In this document: positions 24,531-32,448 of the stretch, one piece after another | Position numbering within the stretch: position 1 is the first letter of the stretch | Layout of the letters: the number at the start of each line of letters is the position of its first letter | NCBI GenBank assembly: GCA_015057275.1 | Contig: SVEO01000002.1 | Coordinates: forward strand, 1 to 41,773 | DNA: 41,773 nt | Origin: Lachnospiraceae bacterium | Lineage (GTDB): Bacteria; Bacillota; Clostridia; Lachnospirales; Lachnospiraceae | Direction: 5' to 3' | Position numbers and translations under genes: made by a program | The notes under the pieces: generated by a model | Told to the model about the DNA's origin: nothing | The model's input: the letters and a program-made list of their open reading frames with translations, nothing else | Database searches by the model: none

Positions 24531-25358
24531 ATGGATTTTATTAACATTTACGATTTACATTTTTACGGATATCACGGTTTGTTTGCAGAGGAAAAGCAAA
24601 ACGGACAGAATTTCTACCTTTCATTGCGCTTAGGTTGTGATACCGCCCCGGCGGCGGATTCCGGTGACTTATCGCTATCAGTGGATTACGGGGCTGTCTG
24701 TCACCGCGTGACGGAGTTTCTGACAAAGAATCGCTATGATTTGATTGAAACTGCCGCTGAGGAAACTGCGCGTTACTTGTTGCACACATATCCGATAATC
24801 AGGGAAGTGACGCTGGAATTAAAAAAACCGGAGGCACCAATTGGCTTGCCGTTAAAGACCGCATCCGTGACAATTACACGTAAGCGTCACACCGCTTACA
24901 TTGGACTCGGCTCAAACCTCGGTGACCGCGAAGCTTATTTAAATACCGCGCTTGACCGCCTGCGCAGTCATCCGGAAATTGAAGTTGAGAATGTGTCCGA
25001 TTTTATTGTTACCGCGCCGGTCGGCCCACAAGACCAGCCGGATTTCTTAAACTGCTGCGCAAAGCTAACGACGTTACTCAGCGCACCGCAATTACTTTCT
25101 TTTTTGCAGGAGCTTGAGCTGGAAGCCAAGCGTGAACGCATCATCCATTGGGGACCGCGCACGCTCGATTTGGACATTCTTTTATTTGATGACGAGGTAA
25201 CAGTCAATGAGCATTTGATTTTGCCACACCCGCAGATGCATCTGCGCCATTTTGTACTCGAACCGTTAAACCAGATTGCACCGTATGCGATTCATCCGCT
25301 TTACAGAAAACGTGTTATGGATTTGTATACAGAACTTTTAGAAAGGAAAGATTCTTAA
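24531..25358 (+). CDS. folBK: Fused dihydroneopterin aldolase / HPPK
   Basis: 275 aa fusion. Residues 1-118 are dihydroneopterin aldolase (FYGYHGLFAEEKQNGQ, VDYGAVC, and an ETAAEETARYLL helix). Residues about 120-275 are 6-hydroxymethyl-7,8-dihydropterin pyrophosphokinase, with the signature YIGLGSNLGDR and the RTLDLDILLFD motif. The protein performs two successive steps of folate synthesis, the second using ATP. GAGGGGC lies before the ATG at 24531. folE and folP are not in the window. The next gene starts 1 nt after its stop codon. Confidence 0.93.
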   Translation: MDFINIYDLHFYGYHGLFAEEKQNGQNFYLSLRLGCDTAPAADSGDLSLSVDYGAVCHRVTEFLTKNRYDLIETAAEETARYLLHTYPIIREVTLELKKPEAPIGLPLKTASVTITRKRHTAYIGLGSNLGDREAYLNTALDRLRSHPEIEVENVSDFIVTAPVGPQDQPDFLNCCAKLTTLLSAPQLLSFLQELELEAKRERIIHWGPRTLDLDILLFDDEVTVNEHLILPHPQMHLRHFVLEPLNQIAPYAIHPLYRKRVMDLYTELLERKDS

Positions 25359-25359
25359 T

Positions 25360-26142
25360 ATGAACGAACAGGTTTTATTTACAGAAACATTATCTGCCCT
25401 GTTAGAACTTGCCGCAGCCAAAGGTGGTGTGCTTTCTCAGGGTGAGATTCATTTTTATTTTAAAGATCAGATTAAGGACGAAGCACAGTACGATTTTATC
25501 TACCGTTTTCTGGCGGAAAAAGGCATCCGCGTGGAAGGCTATGCCGCTGCTCCTGCCAAAACCGAGATTCCTAAGGAGATTGATAAATCTACTCTGACTG
25601 AGGAAGAGCGACAGTACCTTGCTTTCTACGAAGCAGATTTGGCTGCCATTGAACCGATGACTGAAGAAGAACGCACTGCACTTTGTGGCGCAATGCGGGC
25701 GGGCGATGCGCAAGCGAATAACCGCCTGATTGAAGGACATTTGTATCTTGTAATGGAACTTCTGCCGGCATTTCACAATCGCGGTGTACGCATCGGCGAT
25801 TTAATTCAGGAAGGAAACCTCGGGCTGATGACCGGTGTTTCCACTTACAGCGGTACTGATTTCATTTCCCACGTGAAAGAACATATCATATCTGCGATGC
25901 AGGCGATTGTCGCCGAGCAGACAGAATCCGATGATGTTGCCAAGCATCTGCTGGAGCGCATTTCGCAGATGGATACCACTTCTCGCAAGCTCGCTGAAGA
26001 ACTCGGCCGCGAAGCCACCAAGGAAGAACTTGCCGAGGAACTGCACACCGATGTCGAGGAAGTGGAACTGATTTTGAAGCATTCCATTGATGCACTGACG
26101 GTATCGGTTGCCGATGAAGTGTACGGGAAAACAGATGAATAG
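25360..26142 (+). CDS. Sigma-70-like protein lacking region 4
   Basis: 260 aa. N-terminal region 1.1-like helices (about 5-55), a region 1.2-like acidic segment (about 78-115), then region 2 with RLIEGHLYLVMELL and an almost perfect GDLIQEGNLGLM core-binding motif (about 147-158). Region 3 follows (RKLAEELGREATKEELAEELHTDVEEVE). The aromatic melting motif of region 2.3 (KFSTYATWWIR in RpoD) is absent, replaced by GTDFISHVKEHIISAM, and no region 4 follows. It can probably bind core RNA polymerase but should not recognise a -35 box or melt DNA in the usual way. It is coupled to folBK (1-nt gap). It could be a regulator or decoy derived from a sigma factor. Confidence 0.8.
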   Translation: MNEQVLFTETLSALLELAAAKGGVLSQGEIHFYFKDQIKDEAQYDFIYRFLAEKGIRVEGYAAAPAKTEIPKEIDKSTLTEEERQYLAFYEADLAAIEPMTEEERTALCGAMRAGDAQANNRLIEGHLYLVMELLPAFHNRGVRIGDLIQEGNLGLMTGVSTYSGTDFISHVKEHIISAMQAIVAEQTESDDVAKHLLERISQMDTTSRKLAEELGREATKEELAEELHTDVEEVELILKHSIDALTVSVADEVYGKTDE

Positions 26143-26151
26143 ATAGACGTA

Positions 26152-26191
26152 AAATGCCACGGGCGAATTAATTTTCAAACCCGTGGTATTT
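26152..26191. terminator. Bidirectional terminator between sigma-like gene and DNA glycosylase gene
   Basis: AAATGCCACGGG pairs with CCCGTGGTATTT (one G-T pair) around a 16-nt loop, between convergent genes. A short T-rich tract follows on each strand. Confidence 0.7.
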
Positions 26192-26212
26192 GTTATCTCA
26201 AGAAAAGATGTA

Positions 26213-26737
26213 TCATTTTATCATATCAAATTCAACAAACTTAGTTAAAGCTATTTTCTCCCTCCACTCTGCCTTAAGCCGTTCCAGCGGATACGCTGCG
26301 TTTGCCGGACTGGTCGAGGGTAGAATCGTAATTTGCATGCTTGTAACCGGCTGAATATACTTCTGATAAAGTTTGCCGGCCGTTTGACCATTGGCAAAAA
26401 TACGCGTAATCTTTGTCTGCGGCAAAATGCCTTCAATATCCGCCGGCACTACATTGCGGATGCTGCTGTCACTCGAACCTTTGATATCGCAACTGCCAAT
26501 CACATCCCAAACAGCAATATGATTGCGAAGTAGCATCGCTTTTTTCTCAGCAATGCTCTGCGGTTGTTGCTCATCAAAAATCCCCGCTAACACCTGCCAA
26601 AAGCGATTGCGTGGGTGTCCGTAATAAAATCCTTGTTCCCGCGACTTTACTGACGGAAAGCTGCCTAATATCAAAATTTCAGAATTTTCATCATACACCG
26701 GTTCGAAGATGTGGGAAATGTGCTGGTATTTCGCCAT
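26213..26737 (-). CDS. DNA-deoxyinosine (hypoxanthine) glycosylase, UDG family 6 type
   Basis: 174 aa single-domain uracil-DNA-glycosylase fold. The motif-1 region reads GSFPSVKSREQGFYYGHPRNRFW in two blocks (GSFPSVKS and YYGHPRNRFW). The C-terminal loop motif is LPSTSPANA. The YYGHPRNRFW segment and lack of the usual catalytic Asp/Asn in motif 1 fit the hypoxanthine-DNA glycosylase group rather than classical Ung or Mug. It would remove deaminated adenine from DNA. The start has AGGAG 8 nt upstream. It is a lone gene, convergent with the sigma-like gene. Confidence 0.82.
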   Translation of the reverse strand: MAKYQHISHIFEPVYDENSEILILGSFPSVKSREQGFYYGHPRNRFWQVLAGIFDEQQPQSIAEKKAMLLRNHIAVWDVIGSCDIKGSSDSSIRNVVPADIEGILPQTKITRIFANGQTAGKLYQKYIQPVTSMQITILPSTSPANAAYPLERLKAEWREKIALTKFVEFDMIK

Positions 26738-26818
26738 GGTTGGTTCTCCTCAAATTCCACTTTCTTTATGTAACATATTATATATAATGTTTTTATTTTG
26801 TATAAGCTTATATATTTA

Positions 26819-26847
26819 TTGATTTAACCACAAAGATATGCTATACT
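26819..26847 (+). promoter_or_regulatory. Promoter of the holin-like toxin mRNA
   Basis: TTGATT (26819-26824), a 17-bp spacer, TATACT (26842-26847) preceded by TGC. The transcript would start near 26854, a few bases before CAACCGGAGG. Confidence 0.68.
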
Positions 26848-26909
26848 TACATCTACAACCGGAGGACGTGCTTTTCATCCATTCTGAGGCCACAGAAAGG
26901 ATGATGTTT

Positions 26910-27002
26910 ATGATGAGTACTTATGAAGAATTTGTAATTATTCTGGCAACTGCCAGTCTTATTGTTTCAATTCTTAATTTGCACGATAAACATAAGAAAT
27001 AG
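26910..27002 (+). CDS. Small hydrophobic holin-like toxin of a type I toxin-antitoxin pair
   Basis: 30 aa: a short acidic N-terminus (MSTYEEF), one hydrophobic helix (VIILATASLIVSIL) and a charged His/Lys tail (HDKHKK). This is the pattern of Firmicutes holin-like toxins of the TxpA/BsrG and Fst type, which insert in the membrane. GAAAGG lies 9 nt before the ATG at 26910; ATGs at 26901, 26904 and 26913 are in frame. An in-frame GTG at 26868 stands 2 nt after GGAGG, too close for normal use. The toxin identity rests on length, hydropathy and the convergent strong promoter downstream. It is too short for most gene finders. Confidence 0.72.
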   Translation: MMSTYEEFVIILATASLIVSILNLHDKHKK

Positions 27003-27082
27003 CCGTCCTACCCTGCAAAGTAAACGGCTACTTCTTAGCTAATTATTTTCCAGAGTGGGTGAAGTGCACTCACCTTCCGGTT
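26990..27082 (-). ncRNA. Predicted antitoxin RNA, antisense to the toxin mRNA 3' end
   Basis: A consensus promoter on the minus strand would start an RNA near 27082 that reads GCAACCGGAAGG at its 5' end. It passes through a GGTGA/TCACC hairpin (27060-27077) and ends at the hairpin over the toxin stop codon, overlapping the toxin mRNA by roughly 40 nt. This is the convergent layout of txpA/ratA and fst loci. The ends are predictions. Confidence 0.62.
27000..27030. terminator. Bidirectional terminator shared by toxin and antitoxin RNAs
   Basis: TAGCCGT (27000-27006) pairs with ACGGCTA (27024-27030), with an inner TAC/GTA. On the plus strand CTTCTTAGC follows; on the minus strand TTTCTTATGTTT follows. 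The toxin TAG stop is inside the left arm. Confidence 0.6.
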
Positions 27083-27088
27083 GCTTTA

Positions 27089-27117
27089 ATTATAAAATAG
27101 AGTTTTTGATTTGTCAA
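27089..27117 (-). promoter_or_regulatory. Consensus promoter of the antitoxin RNA
   Basis: On the minus strand: TTGACA (27117-27112), a 17-bp spacer, TATAAT (27094-27089); both boxes are perfect. It is stronger than the toxin promoter, as expected for an antitoxin. No supported gene lies upstream on this strand until the tRNA. Confidence 0.78.
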
Positions 27118-27168
27118 CCAAGTTAATAATTCAGCTTATCCAATATAGAATTTAAATATCTCCTTTGT

Positions 27169-27291
27169 TCAGGACAAATATCCCGGCACGTTTGTCTCCA
27201 GCCATTCCTTCATCAAAGAAATGTCCGTCGATATAAGTCCTCTGATGCGCTCATAGACACTGCCTATCGCTTCGCTATTTCCAAGCGCAAT
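27169..27291 (-). pseudogene. Possible degenerate protein-coding remnant next to tRNA-Arg
   Basis: A 40-codon minus-strand frame without a normal start, containing AIGSVYERIRGLIST and MKEWLETNVPGYLS and ending in TGA at 27171-27169. An overlapping frame just upstream reads VGLNTKGELRLEIAKR before a stop, so one frameshift would join them. The protein-like composition suggests a decayed gene end, but it could be chance. No family is recognised. Confidence 0.22.
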
Positions 27292-27316
27292 TCACCTTTT
27301 GTATTCAATCCTACTG

Positions 27317-27347
27317 CAAAAAATCCCTCGCCTTTCGACGAGGGATT
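27317..27347 (-). terminator. Terminator after tRNA-Arg
   Basis: AATCCCTCG/CGAGGGATT, a 9-bp stem with an 8-nt loop, followed on the minus strand by TTTTTTGC. A strong intrinsic terminator immediately 3' of the tRNA. Confidence 0.85.
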
Positions 27348-27351
27348 CTAG

Positions 27352-27425
27352 CGTGCGTGAGAAGATTCGAACTCCCGACACCTTGGTCCGTAGCCAAGTG
27401 CTCTATCCAGCTGAGCTACACACAC
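27352..27425 (-). tRNA. tRNA-Arg(ACG)
   Basis: A complete cloverleaf on the minus strand. Acceptor GTGTGTG/CACGCAC, D arm GCTC...GAGC, anticodon stem CTTGG/CCAAG with loop CTACGGA (anticodon ACG, read as ICG), T arm GGGAG-TTCGAAT-CTTCT, discriminator G. CCA is not encoded, so CCA addition is enzymatic. It is a single tRNA with its own promoter and terminator. Confidence 0.95.
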
Positions 27426-27451
27426 ATCCATTGGTTCAACCAACGAACTAC

Positions 27452-27480
27452 ATGATAATCTATCTTCGCTGATTTGTCAA
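27452..27480 (-). promoter_or_regulatory. Promoter of tRNA-Arg
   Basis: On the minus strand: perfect TTGACA (27480-27475), a 17-bp spacer, TATCAT (27457-27452), about 27 bp before the mature 5' end. Confidence 0.75.
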
Positions 27481-27542
27481 CCACTTTTTTCTTTTTTCAA
27501 ACAGTTTTTTTCGCAGGATTTCGGCAATAAATTGCAGGCATT

Positions 27543-28220
27543 TTAACGCAGGATTTGTTCCAGCAGCTGCATATCCTCCGGAGTGGTGGCTTTGATATTG
27601 TTGTAATCGCCGAGCACCATCTTTACCGGGCTGTTTCCGTATTTTTCCACGACCATCGCATCGTCCGTGATCGCAGTGTCGCCGGCAGCGTACATTTTTT
27701 CAAATGCTTCAGCCAGCACATTTTTATGGAAGCACTGCGGAGTCTGCACCTGCCACAAGGTTTTGCGGTCCGGCGTTGCCGTTACTATTTGCGTCTTATC
27801 GACTACCTTGATGGTGTCCTTTACCGGCACTCCGATGACGCACGCAGGATGATTTTTCAGTTCCTCGATGCAACGATTGATGGTTTCCGGGCGGATACAC
27901 GGTCTGGCTCCGTCATGAATCAAAACATATCCGTCCTCCGCCTGCTGTAAGCCCTGGTATACCGAGTCGTAACGCTCTCTACCTCCGGCGATGACCTTTG
28001 TCACTTTCGTAAAGCCAAACGGCTTCACAATTTCATCTTCGCAATATGTGATGTTGCTTTCCGATGTCACAAGGATGATTTCATCGACCGCACTGCGTTC
28101 GAAAGCATCAATTGTATACACAATCATCGGCTTACCGTGCACATCCAAAAATTGTTTCGGTCGATCTGCCTGCATGCGGCTGCCGTTGCCTGCCGCCAGA
28201 ATAATTGCTGTTGTTTTCAT
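27543..28220 (-). CDS. ispD: 2-C-methyl-D-erythritol 4-phosphate cytidylyltransferase
   Basis: 225 aa from the ATG at 28220 (GGAG 6 nt upstream). A nucleotidyltransferase of the MEP isoprenoid pathway that makes CDP-methylerythritol. It has the N-terminal ILAAGNGSRM(Q)ADRPKQF loop, VLIHDGARPCI in the middle and TDDAMVVE near the end, all IspD signatures. Length is typical. ispF is not adjacent. It lies 70 bp downstream of tsaD and is likely the last gene of the tsa cluster transcript, though no clear terminator follows. Confidence 0.93.
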   Translation of the reverse strand: MKTTAIILAAGNGSRMQADRPKQFLDVHGKPMIVYTIDAFERSAVDEIILVTSESNITYCEDEIVKPFGFTKVTKVIAGGRERYDSVYQGLQQAEDGYVLIHDGARPCIRPETINRCIEELKNHPACVIGVPVKDTIKVVDKTQIVTATPDRKTLWQVQTPQCFHKNVLAEAFEKMYAAGDTAITDDAMVVEKYGNSPVKMVLGDYNNIKATTPEDMQLLEQILR

Positions 28221-28289
28221 GGTAATCTCCATTCCGAGGCCGTGCTATTCGAAACCTTGAAGCATGCCTTATCGAAATCGCTAAAATCT

Positions 28290-29312
28290 TTATCGTTGTC
28301 CTAACGGCAGATTCGGCATCGCATTCAAATCCCAGCCGTGTCGTACACCGTTTTTGTACTCATAATATGCTGCTGCACCGATCATCGCCGCATTGTCCGT
28401 GCAATAAATCGGCGACGGATAATAAAATTCCAATCCTTTTTTCTCACATGCCTCGCTCATTGCCTGTCGAATTGCGGAATTTGATGCTACCCCGCCGGCA
28501 ATCGCCACACGTTTAAAGCCAAATTCATCGGCAGCGCGCATCGTGCGTGATACAAGCGTATCTACGACCGCCTGTTGGAAAGATGCCGCAATGTCCGCCG
28601 GTACAATTTTTTTCTGCTTCATCTGACAATAATTTAAATGATTCAACACAGCCGATTTGATACCGCTGAAGCTGAAATCGTACGGTGCGCCTTCAATATG
28701 TGCACGCGGAAAGAAAATCGCATCGGGATTCCCTTCCTTAGCAAGTTTGTCGACCTTCGGACCGCCCGGATAACCAAGGCCAATGCCTCGCGCCACCTTG
28801 TCAAATGCCTCGCCGACCGCATCATCACGCGTTCTGCCGAGAATTTCGTACACGCCGTAATCCTTTACTTTTACGAGATGTGTATGTCCGCCGGAAATGA
28901 CCAAACAAAGGAATTCCGGTTTCAATTCCGGATGCTCGATATAGTTTGCGCTGATATGTCCTTCAATATGATGTACACCGACCAATGGTTTTTTCGCCGC
29001 AAAGGCAATCGCTTTTGCTGCTGCCACACCTACAAGCAAGGCACCAACTAAACCCGGGCCGTATGTCACGGCCACTGCGTCGATTTCCTCGAGCTTCTTG
29101 TCCGCTTCCGCAAGTGCCTGCTCAATAACTTGGTTAATTTTTTCAATATGTTTTCTTGAGGCAATTTCCGGCACCACACCACCATATAATGTGTGCAATG
29201 CAATCTGCGATGAAATCACGTTCGATAATACTTCTCTGCCGTTTTTCACAACCGCGGCAGCTGTCTCATCACAGGAACTTTCAATTGCCAGAATATTTAT
29301 GTCCTTTTCCAC
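28290..29312 (-). CDS. tsaD: tRNA threonylcarbamoyladenosine transferase TsaD
   Basis: 340 aa, ASKHA fold. It transfers the threonylcarbamoyl group to A37 of ANN-decoding tRNAs, working with TsaB and TsaE, both encoded just upstream. The metal site [10 protein letters not shown] is near residue 115. The nucleotide loops [14 protein letters not shown] (start), [10 protein letters not shown] and [10 protein letters not shown] are present. The start codon is GTG, with GGAGG 6 nt before it. It is preceded by rnz at 29 bp. An essential universal gene. Confidence 0.96.
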   Translation of the reverse strand: MEKDINILAIESSCDETAAAVVKNGREVLSNVISSQIALHTLYGGVVPEIASRKHIEKINQVIEQALAEADKKLEEIDAVAVTYGPGLVGALLVGVAAAKAIAFAAKKPLVGVHHIEGHISANYIEHPELKPEFLCLVISGGHTHLVKVKDYGVYEILGRTRDDAVGEAFDKVARGIGLGYPGGPKVDKLAKEGNPDAIFFPRAHIEGAPYDFSFSGIKSAVLNHLNYCQMKQKKIVPADIAASFQQAVVDTLVSRTMRAADEFGFKRVAIAGGVASNSAIRQAMSEACEKKGLEFYYPSPIYCTDNAAMIGAAAYYEYKNGVRHGWDLNAMPNLPLGQR

Positions 29313-29341
29313 GGTAATCCTCCATGTATCTGTGCCAAAAT

Positions 29342-30259
29342 CTATTTTTCATCAAAGAATTTCAATTCCTCGCTCATGCCGTCTTTACCCTCGTAGCTCT
29401 CAGCGAAAATTTCCTGCACATCCTTCATGTACATAGACGGACGCAACAGCGATGGGCTGTAATGTGTGAGCCACATTTTTTTCGGTTGCGCCTGCTTTGC
29501 CAGCGTGGCCGCTTCATAAAACGTCATGTGCTTATACTCTTTTGCTTTCGCTATCTTTTCTTTTTCGCCGTACATACCCTCACAGATAAACAAATCAGCG
29601 TCCTGCGCCATTTCCGCAATGAGTGGTGTTGGTCTGGTATCGGTACAATATGTGACCTTCAAGCCCTTGCGCGCCTCTCCAAGGACCATATCCGGTGTAT
29701 AAGTTTCCCCATCCTCCGTAACAATCGTCTGTCCTTTCTGCAACGGATTCCAGTATTTTTGCGGAATTCCGTGCGCGTGCGCCTTTTCAACCTCAAATTT
29801 TCCAGCGCGGTCAATACACACATTGTAGCCGTAACACACGACATTGTGGTTCACGCGGAATGCCTCGATACGGTATCCATTTAAGCAAATCGTCTGCGTC
29901 TGCTCAGTTACCTCGATAAATTTAATTGCAAACGGCAGTTCCGGTGCAATGACTCTTAAAGAATTTACCACACGTTCCACACCCTTGGGGCCGATAATTG
30001 TCAGTGGCTCGGTACGCTCTGCATTGCTCATCGTTAGCAAGAGCCCCGGCAGACCGCTACAGTGGTCTCCGTGGAAATGGGTAAAGCAAATGATGTCAAG
30101 CGGCTTGACCGTCCAACCTTTTTCCTTGATGGCAATCTGCGTGCCTTCACCGCAGTCAATCAACAAATTGCTTCCGTTATATCGCATCATGCATGATGTC
30201 AGCCAACGCTTCGGCAATGGCATCATACCACCTGTTCCCAATAAACAAACGTCTAACAC
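29342..30259 (-). CDS. rnz: Ribonuclease Z
   Basis: 305 aa from a GTG at 30259, which has GAGGG 7 nt upstream; a longer frame from 30343 would run deep into rimI. Metallo-beta-lactamase fold with the [15 protein letters not shown] zinc motif (HxHxDH), CGEGTQ near the N-terminus, the CTDTRP motif and a C-terminal LTHYS. It processes tRNA 3' ends, relevant here because the nearby tRNA-Arg has no encoded CCA. The start overlaps the end of rimI by 7 bp, so the genes are translationally coupled. Confidence 0.94.
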   Translation of the reverse strand: MLDVCLLGTGGMMPLPKRWLTSCMMRYNGSNLLIDCGEGTQIAIKEKGWTVKPLDIICFTHFHGDHCSGLPGLLLTMSNAERTEPLTIIGPKGVERVVNSLRVIAPELPFAIKFIEVTEQTQTICLNGYRIEAFRVNHNVVCYGYNVCIDRAGKFEVEKAHAHGIPQKYWNPLQKGQTIVTEDGETYTPDMVLGEARKGLKVTYCTDTRPTPLIAEMAQDADLFICEGMYGEKEKIAKAKEYKHMTFYEAATLAKQAQPKKMWLTHYSPSLLRPSMYMKDVQEIFAESYEGKDGMSEELKFFDEK

Positions 30260-30711
30260 TCTTGTTCCCTCTCTATTTCCAATCTCATAATGACCGCATC
30301 TTCCACCGGCTTTTCGTAAAATGCTTTGCGAATGCCGATGCACTCATAGCCGGTCTTTTCGTAGCAACGGATGGCCGCCTGATTCGACACTCGCACTTCG
30401 AGTAAAATGTACTCTGCCCCGGCCGCCTTTGCCTCGCGCTCTAGCGTGCGCATCATGGCGGTGCCGACGCCCAAGTTACGGTATTCCTCATCGACCACGA
30501 TATCCGTGATTTCGCCCTCGCCGCACACGATATACATACCGCCGTAGCCAATCATCTTATCCGCAATATGGGCACTGACAAAATGTGCATGAGGATTGTT
30601 CAAACTGTCACGCAGACTTTTTTCGGACCATGGAACGGAAAAATATTTCTGTTCGAGCAGTGCCGCTGCCGGTATGTCCGCCGCCGTCATCTTTCTGATT
30701 TTAAATTCCAT
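30253..30711 (-). CDS. rimI: Ribosomal-protein-alanine N-acetyltransferase (GNAT family)
   Basis: 152 aa from the ATG at 30711, chosen because the family begins at the IRKMTAADI segment. The ribosome site is weak, and the start overlaps tsaB by 11 bp, suggesting coupled translation. GNAT fold with the acetyl-CoA motif VDEEYRNLGVGTAMM and the C-terminal LEVRVSNQAAIRCYEKTGYECIGIRKAFY that is characteristic of RimI. It acetylates the N-terminus of ribosomal protein S18 in E. coli. The tsaB-rimI-tsaD neighbourhood is conserved in many Bacillota. Confidence 0.92.
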   Translation of the reverse strand: MEFKIRKMTAADIPAAALLEQKYFSVPWSEKSLRDSLNNPHAHFVSAHIADKMIGYGGMYIVCGEGEITDIVVDEEYRNLGVGTAMMRTLEREAKAAGAEYILLEVRVSNQAAIRCYEKTGYECIGIRKAFYEKPVEDAVIMRLEIEREQEC

Positions 30712-31432
30712 ATGATTCTGCATTCTGCTTTTCTTTCCGTTCACGCTCCGCCTGCGACACTCGCAAATATTCCGGGCCGTGGTCTCTGGCGTGCTCACTC
30801 TTGCCTTCGCGCATGTAAATAGCTCCCAGTGCCGCCACGGCTGCTGCTCTCTGACGGTTCATGTGCGCCGGCGCAAACGAATGCGGTACGGTAAGCATTT
30901 CCTGAATTTTCTCTTTGTAAACCGGGATGCCGTCGCCGGTAAAAATCACACGCTTGCCGCGGGCATTTAATTCGTTGCACAAATCTTCCAAGGCTAACGG
31001 ACACTGCTCCATCAGCACCTCGAACTCAGTGCCCTCGCGGAAAGTGAAAATCCCAGTGTAAACTTGGGAACGTCTGGCATCCATAATCGGACAAATCAAA
31101 CTTTCTGAACCGTAAAACTGGTACGCCATCGCATCGATTGTCGGCACGGAAATGAGTGGCTTATCCCAGACAAGACCAAGTCCTTTCGCCGTCGCGCTGC
31201 CGATTCTAAGGCCGGTAAATGAACCCGGTCCTGCAGCCACCGCAATCGCATCGAATTCGCTGCCATCAAGCTCCAGTGTTTTCATAATCTCCGCAATCAT
31301 CGGCAACAAAGTCTGCGAGTGCGTCTTCTTGAAGTTTGTCGTATATTCTGCTGTTAAAATCTCATCCTCTGCGAAATCTGCAATGGCCGCGGATGCCACG
31401 AGTGAGGATGTGTCTACTGCTAAAATCTTCAC
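30701..31432 (-). CDS. tsaB: TsaB, partner of TsaD in t6A synthesis
   Basis: 243 aa, inactive ASKHA paralogue of TsaD. The N-terminus KILAVDTSSLVASAA and the VAAGPGSFTGLRIGSATAKGL block in two parts (GPGSFTGLR, AKGLG) are diagnostic, as is MDARRSQVYTGIF. The start codon is GTG, with GGAG 8 nt upstream. It follows tsaE by 13 bp. TsaB, TsaD and TsaE form the complex that modifies A37 of tRNA. Confidence 0.95.
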   Translation of the reverse strand: MKILAVDTSSLVASAAIADFAEDEILTAEYTTNFKKTHSQTLLPMIAEIMKTLELDGSEFDAIAVAAGPGSFTGLRIGSATAKGLGLVWDKPLISVPTIDAMAYQFYGSESLICPIMDARRSQVYTGIFTFREGTEFEVLMEQCPLALEDLCNELNARGKRVIFTGDGIPVYKEKIQEMLTVPHSFAPAHMNRQRAAAVAALGAIYMREGKSEHARDHGPEYLRVSQAERERKEKQNAESYGI

Positions 31433-31445
31433 GCTTTTCTCTCCT

Positions 31446-31871
31446 TTATGCTTCGCTCACCGTAATTTTACGATAATCAAATCCTTTTTGCAAATCTTTT
31501 TCCAGCTTGATGCGCACAGCATTTTCCGGGATGATTTCCGGAATCAGCACCGCCCACTCGACCATCGTCACACCTTCGCCGTAAAAGCAGTCCTCCCAGC
31601 CAATTTCATCCATCTCGCTGATGTCGCCGATGCGATACACATCAAAATGATAGAACGGCAGGCGACCGTCTTCATAAATCTGAACGATGGTAAAGGTTGG
31701 ACTGTTGACCGGCCCGTCGATGCCGAGCCCCGCTGCAAATCCTTGCGTGAATACAGTCTTACCGGTGCCCAAATCACCGTCTAAGCAGATAACCTGCCCC
31801 GGCTTCGCTTCCTGCCCCAGCTTTTTTGCAAATTCAAATGTTTCCTGTGGACTGAATGTCTCTAAAATCAT
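31446..31871 (-). CDS. tsaE: tRNA t6A synthesis ATPase TsaE
   Basis: 141 aa P-loop ATPase with Walker A GDLGTGKT (about 32-39), the FSPQETFEFAKKLG N-terminus, the SPTFTIVQIYE switch and the FYHFDVYRI / EWA motifs typical of TsaE. It resets the TsaBD complex. AGAGG lies 4 nt before the ATG. It is the first of the tsaE-tsaB-rimI-rnz-tsaD-ispD series, 53 bp after a hairpin that follows the YcxB-like gene. Confidence 0.95.
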   Translation of the reverse strand: MILETFSPQETFEFAKKLGQEAKPGQVICLDGDLGTGKTVFTQGFAAGLGIDGPVNSPTFTIVQIYEDGRLPFYHFDVYRIGDISEMDEIGWEDCFYGEGVTMVEWAVLIPEIIPENAVRIKLEKDLQKGFDYRKITVSEA

Positions 31872-31894
31872 GTTTCCTCTTTAACGCACACAAA

Positions 31895-31914
31895 CGAGCA
31901 GGGTGTCCTGCTCG
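31895..31914 (-). terminator. Hairpin after the YcxB-like gene
   Basis: CGAGCAGG-ACAC-CCTGCTCG on the minus strand, an 8-bp GC-rich stem followed by TTTGTGTG. The T-run is poor, so termination is probably partial. It separates the hom cluster from the tsa cluster. Confidence 0.5.
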
Positions 31915-31923
31915 CGTGCAATA

Positions 31924-32424
31924 TTATTTTTTTATATTGATATATTTTGCCGAAGCATTTTTCTGGATGAGCTCTTTCATCAAATCAAACTGCTCCCCGA
32001 TACCCTCTTTTGTAAGGATAAATGTCAGATACTGACCGCTGTAAAGCACGACCGCATACTTTGTTGTAATTACTTTGTGGATAGTATCCCAGCCGTATTC
32101 GACCTGATTGCCGTTTCTGGCAAGCTCGATGCCATCAGTCGACAACGTATAAGTAATCGGCACGTGGAACTGTCCTCCTTTACTCACATCGAGCTTGGCA
32201 CGATTGTAAAGTAAAATCGGCTGCACAATTGTAAAAAGACTTCCGGCCCCAAGCAATATGAGGGTCAACAGTAGCTGCATCTTACCGAAAGTATAGATTG
32301 CCGCCCCAAATGCACAAATGCTAATCAGCAGTCCGATATAACCACGGAAAGAAAAGTATGAGTGACGAAGCAAAAAGTCAAACATATTCTTTTGATTCAT
32401 TTTTGAAGTAACAACAACTTTCAT
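31924..32424 (-). CDS. YcxB-like membrane protein
   Basis: 166 aa. Two adjacent membrane helices (about 28-44 and 49-70), a short loop, then about 95 residues predicted cytoplasmic with the TYTLSTDGIEL and WDTIHKVITTKYAVVLY pattern. This is the general form of YcxB-family proteins (two TM plus a C-terminal PH-like domain). The function is not established. GGAGG lies 6 nt before the ATG. It follows the apgM-like gene by 24 bp. Confidence 0.72.
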   Translation of the reverse strand: MKVVVTSKMNQKNMFDFLLRHSYFSFRGYIGLLISICAFGAAIYTFGKMQLLLTLILLGAGSLFTIVQPILLYNRAKLDVSKGGQFHVPITYTLSTDGIELARNGNQVEYGWDTIHKVITTKYAVVLYSGQYLTFILTKEGIGEQFDLMKELIQKNASAKYINIKK

Positions 32425-32448
32425 CGTTTTCCTCCGTTGTATTGTGGA

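Noticed and set aside
30260-30343. Longer N-terminus for ribonuclease Z
   Set aside because: The extra 28 residues are read from inside rimI and do not resemble the family, whereas a GTG with a good ribosome site precedes the conserved [10 protein letters not shown] start.
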